From Herbinix sp. (lineage in GTDB: Bacteria; Bacillota; Clostridia; Lachnospirales; Lachnospiraceae), in NCBI GenBank assembly GCA_029256105.1, contig JAQSYO010000032.1, positions 1 through 37,721 on the forward strand: a DNA stretch of 37,721 nt. The letters run 5' to 3'. Position 1 is the stretch's first letter. Each line of letters begins with the position of its first letter. The position numbers were made by a program, and so were the translations under genes. Below, in pieces: positions 8,470-16,870 of the stretch. The notes under the pieces are model-generated. The model was not told the DNA's origin. It saw only the letters and a list, made by a program, of their open reading frames with translations, and did not search any database.

Positions 8470-9009
8470 TCATTTTCTGTATATACGATAATAGTAGTAA
8501 CTGTCGCTTTCCATATTGGGTTGTCTGTGTCCTATTGGTGTTCTTTTTTCAAACAACTCAAAACCACATTTTTCTGCAAATTTGCAGGAGGAAATATTGG
8601 CACAATCAATAGTTAAAATCAAATAAGGTATATCCGACACTTTAAAACACCATTCAACAAGCGCCTTAACCGCTTTTTGTGTAAACCCTTTTCGCTGATG
8701 TTTCTCGCTCATAAAATATGCAATTTCAACTTCGTTTACGGTATCTTCAAGTCCCATTCCTACCATGCCAATCACTTCATCATTATTGGACAAGGCAATC
8801 GCATAACGTTTATTTTCATAAATGTTGGTAGAAGCCTTTTTGGTTTGCATCCAATCTATAAAACCATAGAAGCTTTCCGGCGTAGGACTGTCTTCTGACC
8901 AATCCCGCATAAATCGAATAATTCCTTTTTCGCGAACAATATGATAAAGTAACTGTGCATCTTTTCTCTCGAAATCTCTTATTACAATACGATCAAGTTC
9001 AATTTTCAT
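8470..9009 (-). CDS. GNAT acetyltransferase, RimJ/RimL-like
   Basis: A 179-residue single-domain acetyltransferase of the RimJ/RimL type. It opens with the typical I(V)IRDFERKDAQLLY, has the core strand EIAYFMSEKHQRKGFTQKA with the acyl-CoA loop, and ends with the SSCKFAEKCGFELFEKR helix-strand. Such enzymes acetylate protein N-termini, polyamines or antibiotics. A good site (GAGGTGAGAT) precedes the ATG. It reads in the same direction as the GNAT gene at 7594 but the two are not close paralogues, which points to independent acquisition. Confidence 0.85.
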   Translation of the reverse strand: MKIELDRIVIRDFERKDAQLLYHIVREKGIIRFMRDWSEDSPTPESFYGFIDWMQTKKASTNIYENKRYAIALSNNDEVIGMVGMGLEDTVNEVEIAYFMSEKHQRKGFTQKAVKALVEWCFKVSDIPYLILTIDCANISSCKFAEKCGFELFEKRTPIGHRQPNMESDSYYYYRIYRK

Positions 9010-9070
9010 ATCTCACCTCATGCTATATATATTTCATGGTACTAATCGGTTATAAATCACTTTTATATTT

Positions 9071-9664
9071 CTACTTTATAGTCTCTTTGATTTCCGGAAG
9101 AATCTCATATAAAGAACAATTCATTTTTAATTCGAAGTATTTCTTCAGTTCATAGGTAGCCGTCCATCGCAAAACTGTAAATGGAAATACACCATATCTC
9201 ATGGTGGTATCAACAAATCGTTGTTCCAAAACACATAATCTATCTGGTAGTGCGAGAGAGTCGCAAAGGATAATAAGCTTATCATAATCATCATAGTTGC
9301 GATTGCTTATAAATTGCTCCATTTCATTTTGATCATCTGGACTTATATCCATCTTACCGATATCTTGATAGATATTTTTTGTAGGATAAGAATGTGTAAG
9401 ACAAATATATGCCACTTCATCCCATTCTTTCGCTGACATATAACGATAACCATCGATTGTGTGCTTTACGGCCGAAGGCCCATTTCTTCTCCCAATATCA
9501 TGGAGTAATCCCAGAATATAAGCTTTATCTTCATCCAGCTTACAATATCTTGCTATTGTTTCAGCGGCTCTAGCAACATTTTTACTATGATTTATCCATG
9601 GTCCTGGATTTAGTTCATTTGCCAATTGTAATTCTAACTCCGCTTCTTCCCTTGTTGGTATCAT
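9071..9664 (-). CDS. HD-domain phosphohydrolase
   Basis: A 197-residue protein with an HD metal-binding set: His26 in WINHSKNVA, His55-Asp56 in LGLLHDIGRR, further His68 and His91, and Asp135 in LCDSLAL. This is the layout of small HD hydrolases that act on nucleotides or other phosphoesters. The ATG at 9664 is preceded by GAAGGTAGG; the 23-codon longer frame overlaps the relic at 9711-9863 and has no site. The C-terminal 60 residues are helical with no known motif. The substrate is unknown. Confidence 0.82.
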   Translation of the reverse strand: MIPTREEAELELQLANELNPGPWINHSKNVARAAETIARYCKLDEDKAYILGLLHDIGRRNGPSAVKHTIDGYRYMSAKEWDEVAYICLTHSYPTKNIYQDIGKMDISPDDQNEMEQFISNRNYDDYDKLIILCDSLALPDRLCVLEQRFVDTTMRYGVFPFTVLRWTATYELKKYFELKMNCSLYEILPEIKETIK

Positions 9665-9710
9665 TACAAACCTACCTTCTCTTTCTATTATATAAATAAT
9701 TTGTACTGCA

Positions 9711-9863
9711 TTAGAGTTCAGTTTCCTGAACAAAATAGTTTACTTCTTCAATTAAAGCACGAGCATCCTCAAAACTGAAGACATTCCTTCTGAATTTCAG
9801 CTTAACAGGACAAACTGTTTTGTTCTTCTCACGAAACCGGTATTTATTATTTTCACAAATACC
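9711..9863 (-). pseudogene. Fifty-codon open fragment without a start
   Basis: In the gap between the AAA ATPase and the HD gene, one minus-strand frame is open for 50 codons between stops. It has a composition that looks like real protein, including KTVCPVKLKFRRNVF and then SFEDARALIEEVNYFVQETEL. No ATG, GTG or TTG lies in this frame, so it cannot be translated as it stands. It is probably the 3' end of a lost gene. I do not recognise the family. Confidence 0.4.
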
Positions 9864-9895
9864 TTATATTTACATATATTGGAACTTTGCTATAA

Positions 9896-10750
9896 TCAAA
9901 ACTCTTTTTCATGTGTTTTAATAAAGTCATAGTAAGCTCGTACATTCTCCAATTCAGTCCAGCGTTCTATCGTAACTGGATTTTTATCAAGGTTATATAT
10001 TCTTGCACCTCGCATGGCAAGCAGGAACGGTGAATGGGTTGATATTATGAATTGACATCCAAAAAATCTGGCCGATTCCTCCAGGAAGATCATCAGTTCC
10101 ATTTGACGCTTTGGTGACAGACTGTTTTCTGGTTCATCCAATAAATAAAGTCCATCTTCACTTATTTTCTCAGTGAAATAGAGAAATGCACTTTCACCAT
10201 TGGAATACTCACGAACATTGTCCATTAATTCCCCTCGGACAAAACGTGACTGGGTTTTTCGTCTGGAGTTATTCACTTTTTTCAACTGCTCATAGTCAGC
10301 CATTGATTTCATCTGAAATTGGGAGTATTTCGCATCAAGGTATTCATCAAATAACTTTTCCCGCTTCAGGTCGATTCCTTCGTTCAGGTTACGGATGTTC
10401 AGCATATAGTCAAAAACATCATCACTGGTGATAATTCTGCTGTTTTCCGGAATGTCCTCTTCCGTATTCATCCCACACATATTAATATAATCCGGAAAGA
10501 AATTAGATTTATTATAAATCGAATCCCGATGGATACCAGCCTTCTCAGCAATAACATTGAGAGCTGTAGATTTTCCCGATCCATTCCCTCCATATAATAT
10601 GGTAACTGTATCAAAATCCAGTCTGTCCAGGTCATTCTTAGATAATATCTTGAATGGATAATATGAATCATAGCAGGTTCTTTGTATATCCATAAAAAAG
10701 TTAAATTCCATCTCAGTATTCGGAAAGGTAAAGCTCTTTAAGTAAATCAT
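9896..10750 (-). CDS. AAA/ABC-type ATPase (AAA_21, OLD-like core)
   Basis: A 284-residue P-loop ATPase with an ABC/SMC-like head. Walker A is GGNGSGKST (54-62), the signature-like segment is REYSNGESA (180-188), Walker B is LYLLDEPENS (201-210), and the switch is STHSPFLLA (237-245, His239). It has no TOPRIM nuclease, no coiled-coil hinge and no membrane segment. Related ATPases occur in OLD, Septu/PtuA and other defence systems, but also as orphan genes. The ATG at 10750 has GGAG 6 bases upstream. The DUF5131 gene lies 93 bases upstream in the same direction, so the two could be cotranscribed. I see no nuclease partner. Confidence 0.8.
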   Translation of the reverse strand: MIYLKSFTFPNTEMEFNFFMDIQRTCYDSYYPFKILSKNDLDRLDFDTVTILYGGNGSGKSTALNVIAEKAGIHRDSIYNKSNFFPDYINMCGMNTEEDIPENSRIITSDDVFDYMLNIRNLNEGIDLKREKLFDEYLDAKYSQFQMKSMADYEQLKKVNNSRRKTQSRFVRGELMDNVREYSNGESAFLYFTEKISEDGLYLLDEPENSLSPKRQMELMIFLEESARFFGCQFIISTHSPFLLAMRGARIYNLDKNPVTIERWTELENVRAYYDFIKTHEKEF

Positions 10751-10843
10751 TCTATTCTCCAATCGTATTTCTGATACCGAACTAATTTACTGCTAACCAA
10801 TAAATAAGTGAACAGTGACGCTATATTAATGATATGACTGCCT

Positions 10844-11575
10844 TTAATCATCTACTCCTGTAATATTTATATTTATCTCACTAGCGATACGATGCTGCAT
10901 TTTCGGGTTTATATTGTATAATTCAGAGTCTTTGCGAAATTGAGAACCTGTACTTCTAAACTCGAAAGGAACACCAGCCTTTTCACATTGTTCTCTTATG
11001 CTCAAAACCCAGTTGTAATCGCACTCTCTCGCAGCTCTTCCCGTCTCACCGCAAGTAGATACATGGTTAATTCCCTGAAGGTACGGCGTCAAGTCGATAT
11101 CGCTCAGTAAAGGCCCACAAGCAATCGTTCGATGCTTTATAGGATAGGACAAAAACAATGGTAGCCGATAATCCACCAGCTCTTGATTTTCAACGGTACA
11201 GCCTATAGTAACATTATCATATCCGTCTCCCCAATCCTTTGGCAAAGAAACCTGAAAACGATCAATTCTTTTAGTAATAAAGAAAAAATTTAAATCAGGA
11301 CGTTGTTTTATGATATTCCATGCCTCAACTCGCCATTCATCGGCCTCCTGAATAAAAAAATCAGTTGTAAAACAAGTATTGACGGTTTTACCACTGTCCA
11401 TTTTGTATTTTGTAATCTTTTTACGCGGCATATAAACAGTTTCAATCGGTTTATAAAATTCATCTGTTTTAACAACTTCATTTTGTCCACACCTCTTAGA
11501 ATATGGTCCATAATAATAACAATTTGTGCAACCATCACTTATTTTATAGCACCCTGTCCACGGTTCCCATCCCAT
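10844..11575 (-). CDS. DUF5131 / phage Gp37-Gp68-like protein
   Basis: A 243-residue protein with WEPWTGCYKISDGCTNCY at the start, i.e. Cys9-x6-Cys16-x2-Cys19. This is the hallmark of the phage Gp37/Gp68 (DUF5131) family, whose barrel resembles radical SAM proteins. Further family features are the FFFITKR strand and the STCGETGRAAR segment. The function is not established; family members are found in phages and mobile islands, often beside 'three-Cys-motif partner' (TcmP) genes, and no such partner is visible here. The ATG at 11575 has AGGTG 6 bases upstream. Phage-type ancestry suggests horizontal transfer. Confidence 0.82.
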   Translation of the reverse strand: MGWEPWTGCYKISDGCTNCYYYGPYSKRCGQNEVVKTDEFYKPIETVYMPRKKITKYKMDSGKTVNTCFTTDFFIQEADEWRVEAWNIIKQRPDLNFFFITKRIDRFQVSLPKDWGDGYDNVTIGCTVENQELVDYRLPLFLSYPIKHRTIACGPLLSDIDLTPYLQGINHVSTCGETGRAARECDYNWVLSIREQCEKAGVPFEFRSTGSQFRKDSELYNINPKMQHRIASEININITGVDD

Positions 11576-11621
11576 AGCTTTCACCTGCTTTTCTTATGTA
11601 TTATTACTATCATTTAGCTTC

Positions 11622-12146
11622 TCAGTTTTCATATCCTATCTTTTTAACAGCGAATACAAGATGAGGCATATCAACACCACGGTAATGCTTGACAAACTTA
11701 TCAATACAAATCATGCCATTTCGTTTCGCTACATTTTGCGATGGTATATTTGTATCTCGAATAATAGAGTACACTTCCTTTGTGTTCAACTTATTAAAGG
11801 CATATTCTTTACTGGCTATTGCTGCTTCACATGCATATCCGTAATGCCAGTGTTCTTTTTGAAAAAGATAGCCGACTTCCATGACCTTGTTGCCGTTATA
11901 TTCTTGTATCGTCAATCCACACTGTCCTATCATATTACCGGTTTCCTTCATAACAACTGCCCATAAGCCAAAGCCATATTCTTTATAGCGATCTATCTGT
12001 TTGTTAAGCCAGCTTTGAGACTCTTCAATGGTAAATGCTCCTTCATAAGCATACATCACATCGTCGTCTTGTAAAATTTTACACAGAGACGGAAAATCTG
12101 CTTGCGTCATTTCTCTTAATATTAATCTTTTAGTTTCTAAAACCAT
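11622..12146 (-). CDS. GNAT acetyltransferase, Acetyltransf_3 type
   Basis: A 174-residue acetyltransferase opening with LETKRLILREMTQADF. It has the core strand VMEVGYLFQKEHWHYGYA (the CoA loop is a HYGYA variant of Q/RxxGxG/A), followed by the VYSIIRDTNIPSQNVAKRNGM helix that is standard for RimJ/RimL-like enzymes. The start has GGAG 12 bases upstream, a slightly long spacing. A 46-base gap separates its stop from the DUF5131 start. The acceptor is unknown. Confidence 0.85.
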   Translation of the reverse strand: MVLETKRLILREMTQADFPSLCKILQDDDVMYAYEGAFTIEESQSWLNKQIDRYKEYGFGLWAVVMKETGNMIGQCGLTIQEYNGNKVMEVGYLFQKEHWHYGYACEAAIASKEYAFNKLNTKEVYSIIRDTNIPSQNVAKRNGMICIDKFVKHYRGVDMPHLVFAVKKIGYEN

Positions 12147-12197
12147 ACTTTATAATCTCCTATCTGAGCATAGAAATTACATGTTACATTCGTTTGC

Positions 12198-12761
12198 TCA
12201 CAATGCAATTAACTCCTTAATTTTCGTTGCTACTTTATTCGGCATCAAATTTGTGTTGTTTATTTTAAAGTAATTATGAAAAGGAACTTCCTTGTCATTT
12301 GAGTTTAATCTATGTTTTGCTTCAAGGTTACGAAACAATTCTTCTGATTTCTGAATATCCCTTTTTGAAGGCTTATTTAACAAACGATTCTCAGTTTTAT
12401 TTCTCTCTATACGTATATTAAAATCTGCATACAATTCAACTACAAATGCTTCTGCATTATGAGATTCAAATAACTTAATAATCGAATTTATGTATTCGTA
12501 TTCGGATGGATCATCAAAATCAAACATATAAGTGAAAATCAGTCCCGGTAAATCACTATTTGCAACCGCTTCAAATATTTCTTGTCTAAACAAGGAGTTA
12601 AGTCTTCTTCCTTCCGCCGAATCATGTACACTAAAGAAATTTCTAACTATCTCAATTGTCATATGATTATGAAATAATTTCAAACCGGTAATTGAAGCAA
12701 GTTCTTGTCCGACTGTCATTTTACCCACTGCATGAGGACCTAAAATTATTACTATCTTCAT
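12198..12761 (-). CDS. Small P-loop kinase-like protein
   Basis: A 187-residue protein beginning directly with a Walker A, ILGPHAVGKMTVGQ (GPHAVGKMT at 8-16), as in shikimate/adenylate kinase-like small-molecule kinases. LFHNHM and ERNKTENR (a lid-like Arg region) follow, with an ESHNAEAFVVELYAD strand. The signature does not match a defined kinase such as cytidylate, shikimate or chloramphenicol phosphotransferase. The ATG at 12761 has AGGAAG 7 bases upstream; an earlier GTG overlaps that site. It is one of five unrelated small P-loop proteins in the window. Substrate unknown. Confidence 0.75.
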   Translation of the reverse strand: MKIVIILGPHAVGKMTVGQELASITGLKLFHNHMTIEIVRNFFSVHDSAEGRRLNSLFRQEIFEAVANSDLPGLIFTYMFDFDDPSEYEYINSIIKLFESHNAEAFVVELYADFNIRIERNKTENRLLNKPSKRDIQKSEELFRNLEAKHRLNSNDKEVPFHNYFKINNTNLMPNKVATKIKELIAL

Positions 12762-12879
12762 CTTCACACTTCCTTTTCACTCATTATATATTAATCACAT
12801 AAATAAACCCATTATTAACCAGTCATTTCACCCAACATATGGTATTGCTAATAATCTAATCTATATAATGTAATTAAAG

Positions 12880-13401
12880 TTATTCAATTTCAAGCAAATA
12901 CATCAAATCTTCTCTATCATCATTAGAATATTTATTCTTACGACCTTTTGTTTTATTTGCTATCGACATACCTAATTTTTCCATCACATTATATGAACTA
13001 ACATTCTCGCTGTCGCAGTGTGCAATGAATTTACTAATTTTCCATTCATGTTTCGCAAAGCTAATAAGCTCTCTTGCGGCTTCCGTTGCATATCCATATC
13101 CCCAGTATTTCTTACTTATTATCCACCCTAGTTCACCCTCTGAATTATTTTCACTTATATAAATATCAACAGCACCGATATGTATATCATCAAGTAGAAT
13201 AGCAAATTCATAAAATTGAGGGTTAGATGTTTGCCACTCTGCTTGCGCCCTATCTAAAAATGTTTTGGTCTCTTCTATATCTGCATTTGGTAAGTGCACC
13301 ATATATTTTGTGTTATCTAAATCACTTGCATATTCATGAGTAGATAACAAGTATTGCGGTCCTAAAGGTACCAGTAACAATCTTTCTGTATGTATGTTCA
13401 T
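12880..13401 (-). CDS. GNAT acetyltransferase, RimJ/RimL-like
   Basis: A 173-residue acetyltransferase starting IHTERLLLVPL. It contains GELGWIISKKYWGYGYATEAA, in which YGYATEAA is the acyl-CoA loop and helix, followed by ENVSSYNVMEKLGM. The start codon follows GGAGAGTAACGG. It is of the same subfamily as the gene at 11622 but clearly divergent, so not a recent duplication. The acceptor could be an antibiotic, polyamine or protein N-terminus. Confidence 0.85.
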   Translation of the reverse strand: MNIHTERLLLVPLGPQYLLSTHEYASDLDNTKYMVHLPNADIEETKTFLDRAQAEWQTSNPQFYEFAILLDDIHIGAVDIYISENNSEGELGWIISKKYWGYGYATEAARELISFAKHEWKISKFIAHCDSENVSSYNVMEKLGMSIANKTKGRKNKYSNDDREDLMYLLEIE

Positions 13402-13568
13402 CCGTTACTCTCCTATACATTTTCTACTTATCGATTTACATAATTAACTAACATGACTTACCTAACTTCTGATTTTTCTAATACACTTACTAAAAACGTA
13501 TATCACCTTATTATAATAGTTTATCATCTTATCGTTTTCTATAAATGTATCTGGTCTGTTACCTATTA

Positions 13569-14189
13569 TCATTTATTGGTACCATACACTTTACTGAATT
13601 TAATTTCATGCTCCTGATTATCTTTCATTATGTGATTTTTCCATTCCCCACATCCTCCAATTCTATCTCCGACCGAAAAGTAATTATAGGGTGCGTATAT
13701 TGCAGGATTTAGCATTTTTAAATCTATCATTTCAAGGTCAATTCCTTCAAAGTTCTTATCTATTTGTATATTTTTTATGTCAGCTAAGAATAGGTGACTT
13801 CCATCTAATTCTATTATTTTAGTCACTTCGCACTCATAAACCCAGTTACTTTGCTCTAAAATTGGTACTTTTAAGTTATTCCCCCATTTATAATCAAACT
13901 GTATATCATTCTTAAGTTTTTCCTCCGCTTTTGTAGTCCCAAAATAGTCAGCAAGCCAAATAATATCTTCACTAATTAGATTTGCTGAAAACATTTTATC
14001 TCGAAGTATATTCGTTTTCGTCTGCTTGCTACCACCTATTGTCATCATTAAGTGAGGTGTCTCATCAAAAGAAAAACCAATCCAAGTTATAACACAAAAA
14101 TTTGGCACTTCATCTTCGCTTTTTGTGCCTATGATATACATGGGTTGGGGGCTAAATACACAACCAGGCATAATATCCATCTTAATCAT
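13569..14189 (-). CDS. Flavin reductase-family protein (FMN-binding split barrel)
   Basis: A 206-residue flavoprotein of the flavin-reductase-like family. It has the early MYIIGTK strand, the SFDETPHLMMTIG and TKTNILRDKMFSANLIS segments that bind FMN, and the usual YNYFSVGDRIGGCGEW C-terminal part. Family members reduce flavins with NAD(P)H or act as stand-alone oxidoreductases. I prefer the ATG at 14189 because AAGGAG sits 9 bases upstream; the ATG three codons earlier is only 2 bases from it. A structured leader (14246-14289) lies upstream. No oxygenase partner is present. Confidence 0.78.
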   Translation of the reverse strand: MIKMDIMPGCVFSPQPMYIIGTKSEDEVPNFCVITWIGFSFDETPHLMMTIGGSKQTKTNILRDKMFSANLISEDIIWLADYFGTTKAEEKLKNDIQFDYKWGNNLKVPILEQSNWVYECEVTKIIELDGSHLFLADIKNIQIDKNFEGIDLEMIDLKMLNPAIYAPYNYFSVGDRIGGCGEWKNHIMKDNQEHEIKFSKVYGTNK

Positions 14190-14245
14190 ATATCTCATTA
14201 CTCCTTCAGACTTATATTTATTAATGATTATATTAAAAGCTCAGC

Positions 14246-14289
14246 TCGCAATTTCTTGCGAACCTGTTTCGCTTTTTGCAACAGTTGCG
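14246..14289 (-). promoter_or_regulatory. Possible structured 5' leader of the flavin reductase gene
   Basis: On the minus strand, TCGCAA-GAAA-TTGCGA (14246-14261) is a perfect 6-bp stem closed by a GNRA tetraloop. Immediately upstream, AACTGTT pairs with AACAGGTT with one bulged G (to about 14289). Two adjacent stems about 57 bases from the start codon could be an RNA control element. The sequence does not match the FMN riboswitch consensus as I know it. Confidence 0.3.
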
Positions 14290-14560
14290 GCGTTTTAAAG
14301 AAATATTGTGGCACTTTACAAAAAATATAAATTTATTCTAATTATCAAATACATTATGTTTAGTAATATTTGAATGATACTGATTTTCCATATACCAAAC
14401 TAAATTGAATATAAAAACCATTGCTTCGCAATTCCAACTATTCGGATATACCGTGTTGATATTATACTACAATATTTTGTACATATCTACTATATATTCC
14501 CATTTTAATACAATAAGCATATCGTTTTATTACTTCAATTCAGATATAGTTGCACGTCAT

Positions 14561-14616
14561 TTGCAGGTTTATCAGTTGCAGGTTCATTTTCAGAACACAG
14601 GTAAATCACACAGGTA
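14561..14616. repeat. Paired short direct repeats sharing CAGGT
   Basis: TTGCAGGTT occurs at 14561-14569 and 14576-14584 (15-bp period). ACACAGGTA occurs at 14595-14603 and 14608-14616 (13-bp period). All four contain CAGGT in the same direction within 56 bases. They could be binding sites for a regulator or remnants of slippage; no nearby gene reads away from them clearly. Confidence 0.4.
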
Positions 14617-14645
14617 GCGCATTTTACATTTTTGAATAAGAAAAT

Positions 14646-14691
14646 GGACTTTTGCGTCATAGATGATTACTCATCTACATTACAAAAGCCC
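14646..14691 (-). terminator. Terminator of the nitroreductase gene
   Basis: GGGCTTTTG (right arm, read on the minus strand) pairs with CAAAAGTCC with one G-T wobble; an inner AGATGA/TCATCT stem closes on a 4-base loop, with an internal loop between the stems. On the minus strand it is followed by ATTTTCTT. It lies 57 bases past the nitroreductase stop. Confidence 0.6.
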
Positions 14692-14747
14692 TTATCACTA
14701 CACCCCTATTAAATATACCTTAATAATGTTTTTCGTCTTTACTCATG

Positions 14748-15341
14748 TTATTTATATGGATAAATGAATTTATTTAAAAATATAACATCATCAAAATCCC
14801 TTTTTAATTTCTGCTGATTTTCATCTGCCGGATAACCGAAGGTAATTATTTCAGATGCGATACAACGTTCCGGAAGATTTAAAAGTTCAGATACTTTATC
14901 CACGTCAAAATAGGATATCCAGTTTGTGCCTATACCGTATTCAAGAGCCGCAAGTATCATATGAGAACCGGGAATTTTCGTCTGGTGCTCTTCAGCATTC
15001 AATCGTATATAAACATCTTCCTCCATTTCATCAATGATATCAGCATACTTAGGAAATCTTACTTTTTGAATATTTCTTGCTCCTCGCGACTTCTCCACAT
15101 TGCTAGTGCATAAAACAACAAGAAATGAGGCCGTTTTGATCCAGTTCTGATTATACGAATATTCCGCAATTTGGCTAATAATTTCTCTGTCAGTTATAAC
15201 TCCAAATTTCCAGGGCTGCTCATTTCCTCCGGAGGGAGATAATCTTCCCGCCTCAAGAATAGATTCTATTATGGTTTGAGGAACTTTTTCTTCAGTGTAA
15301 TTCCTTACACTCCGACGAGATTTCAACAATTCAATAATCAT
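14748..15341 (-). CDS. Nitroreductase-family protein
   Basis: A 197-residue FMN-dependent oxidoreductase. It opens with LLKSRRSVRNYTEEKVP (Arg9, Arg10, Ser11 and Arg13 contact FMN phosphate), then GRLSPSGGNEQPWKF, the standard nitroreductase start. ALEYGIGTNWISYF and SEIITFGYPAD are the C-terminal family segments. Such enzymes reduce nitroaromatics, quinones or flavins with NAD(P)H. A weak GTGGAATA site precedes the ATG. A clear terminator follows the stop, so the gene is a complete single-gene unit. Confidence 0.88.
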   Translation of the reverse strand: MIIELLKSRRSVRNYTEEKVPQTIIESILEAGRLSPSGGNEQPWKFGVITDREIISQIAEYSYNQNWIKTASFLVVLCTSNVEKSRGARNIQKVRFPKYADIIDEMEEDVYIRLNAEEHQTKIPGSHMILAALEYGIGTNWISYFDVDKVSELLNLPERCIASEIITFGYPADENQQKLKRDFDDVIFLNKFIYPYK

Positions 15342-15510
15342 TATTCCACAGCCTTTCTTTTATTGTCTTTCATAAATCACATCTCCACCCATTATATAAA
15401 TAATTATTGTTTCGCAATATATAAATGATTCTGTAATAATATTAATATCACGTCACGACTATTATTTAAAAAATTTTACATCATACTCACTAATAAATAC
15501 TCATTAACAA

Positions 15511-15855
15511 TTAGTCTATCGTCGAATCATATATGACATGGCAATGCAAGTGCTGCATCTGTTGGAATGCTCCTAAGTACAATTCTACTTTACAGGCTCC
15601 TTTCAGAAGAATAACTTCCTGTGATGCAATCTTTATCACTGATAGAATCTCTAATTTTAGTTCATTATCTTCATTATGCAAATCAAATATTGATGGTATG
15701 TGCCGTTTTGATATTATTACAATATGTGTCTCTGCATATGGCATAGTTGAATGGAAAGCAAGAACGCTATCTGACTCATAAACAATTTTCAATTTTTCTC
15801 TTTCTAAGGGTAAATTTGAAACCAACTTACAAAATCCACACTGATAATCATTCAT
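15511..15855 (-). CDS. HIT-family hydrolase/transferase
   Basis: A 114-residue histidine-triad protein. QHLHCHVIYD (101-110) is the HIT motif, with His102, His104 (nucleophile that becomes nucleotidylated) and His106. Cys6-x2-Cys9 (CGFC) is the usual N-terminal zinc half-site of this family. VVYESDS- and HIVIISKRH-like strands complete the fold. HIT proteins hydrolyse or transfer AMP/GMP from dinucleotides, AMP-lysine or sugar-nucleotides. The C-terminus ends 8 residues after the triad, at the short end for the family. The start follows GGAGGTAATGAA. Confidence 0.85.
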   Translation of the reverse strand: MNDYQCGFCKLVSNLPLEREKLKIVYESDSVLAFHSTMPYAETHIVIISKRHIPSIFDLHNEDNELKLEILSVIKIASQEVILLKGACKVELYLGAFQQMQHLHCHVIYDSTID

Positions 15856-15900
15856 TTCATTACCTCCATCAAATTTGGCATATTCTGTTCATTTACAGCT

Positions 15901-16665
15901 TTACGGCTTTCTTGCCAAATACATAGTTATCTTATCATAAAGCGTTATTTTATTACCGAAATTCTGAATTACCTCTCTAATTCCTTCATAAAACTTTGTC
16001 TTATATGGTTCTTGAAGAGTTAAATGGTCAGAATGAGTTCCAATTAAAGATACGTAGTCGTCCGCACTGTACACTCTCGTTTTTCGGTACTCACGACGTT
16101 CAAGATTAATAAAGCCATATTTGTCACGTGCATCATAATCCAAATTGCATTTATATTCAGTTTCCGGGTGAAAAAACTTGGAATATACTTCCTGTATTTT
16201 GGTATACAGCGGTTCGTCCGTATATCCGCCACCGGGTTGTATATCAGGCCTCATCATAAACATAGCAAACGCTCCGTTACTTTTTAATATATCATAAGCC
16301 TTGGGGTATCCGATTTTCTCCGGTATCCATTGAAACGCTGCTGCGGAATACACCAAATCATATTTGGCATTTTCAAAATCATAGGTTTCAAAGTCAGCAT
16401 TAGCGATTTCAAAATTATGATAAGAACTAAACCTATTTATCATAAACTCTGTGAATTTTTCACCTATTTCAATTGCTAAATAGGAACATCCAGTCTTTAA
16501 GATAGGTTCGGTAGCCTGTCCAGTACCCGGCCCGATTTCAAGCACTGTTTTCCCTGGTCCGAGTTTCGCATATTCTATGAGGTCTGCAAAAAGCTCATCA
16601 CAATACCGCGGTCTCCATTCATCGAATTTTTCTGGAATACTGTCAAAAACTTTTCTAAAATCCAT
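15901..16665 (-). CDS. Class I SAM-dependent methyltransferase
   Basis: A 254-residue Rossmann methyltransferase. Motif I is VLEIGPGTGQAT (41-52), motif II includes YLAIEIGEKF, and YDLVYSAAAFQWIP carries the motif IV region of the UbiE/small-molecule group. The FDSIPEKFDEWRPRY start is common in this group. The C-terminal half contains aromatic-rich segments that probably cap the substrate pocket. GGAGG lies 7 bases before the ATG. Substrate cannot be read from the sequence; a small organic acid or a xenobiotic is possible. Confidence 0.87.
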   Translation of the reverse strand: MDFRKVFDSIPEKFDEWRPRYCDELFADLIEYAKLGPGKTVLEIGPGTGQATEPILKTGCSYLAIEIGEKFTEFMINRFSSYHNFEIANADFETYDFENAKYDLVYSAAAFQWIPEKIGYPKAYDILKSNGAFAMFMMRPDIQPGGGYTDEPLYTKIQEVYSKFFHPETEYKCNLDYDARDKYGFINLERREYRKTRVYSADDYVSLIGTHSDHLTLQEPYKTKFYEGIREVIQNFGNKITLYDKITMYLARKP

Positions 16666-16870
16666 AATAAACCTCCTGATCTAACACAAAGTTAAGATAA
16701 AATGTACTATCAGTTCCTGTCACTTATATGTTTACTAATATCATTCCTTATGTAAACATAATTGAATTATTGCAAGCAATTTAAATCAATTAATAAGAAT
16801 AACGGAAATCTGTAAGATCCCGTCAAAGAAAGCATCAAAATAGACGTAGGAACGCTTTGTTTCAACTTTC

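Larger units (their letters stand above)
14190..14747. other. Gene-free segment with hairpins and short repeats
   Basis: A 558-base stretch without a convincing gene on either strand. From left to right it contains a possible structured leader for the flavin reductase gene (14246-14289), an AT-rich part with nothing recognisable, two pairs of short direct repeats (14561-14616), and the terminator of the nitroreductase gene (14646-14691). Confidence 0.6.

Noticed and set aside
14246..14310. FMN riboswitch ahead of the flavin reductase gene
   Set aside because: The conserved core segments of the FMN aptamer are not visible; only two simple stems are present.
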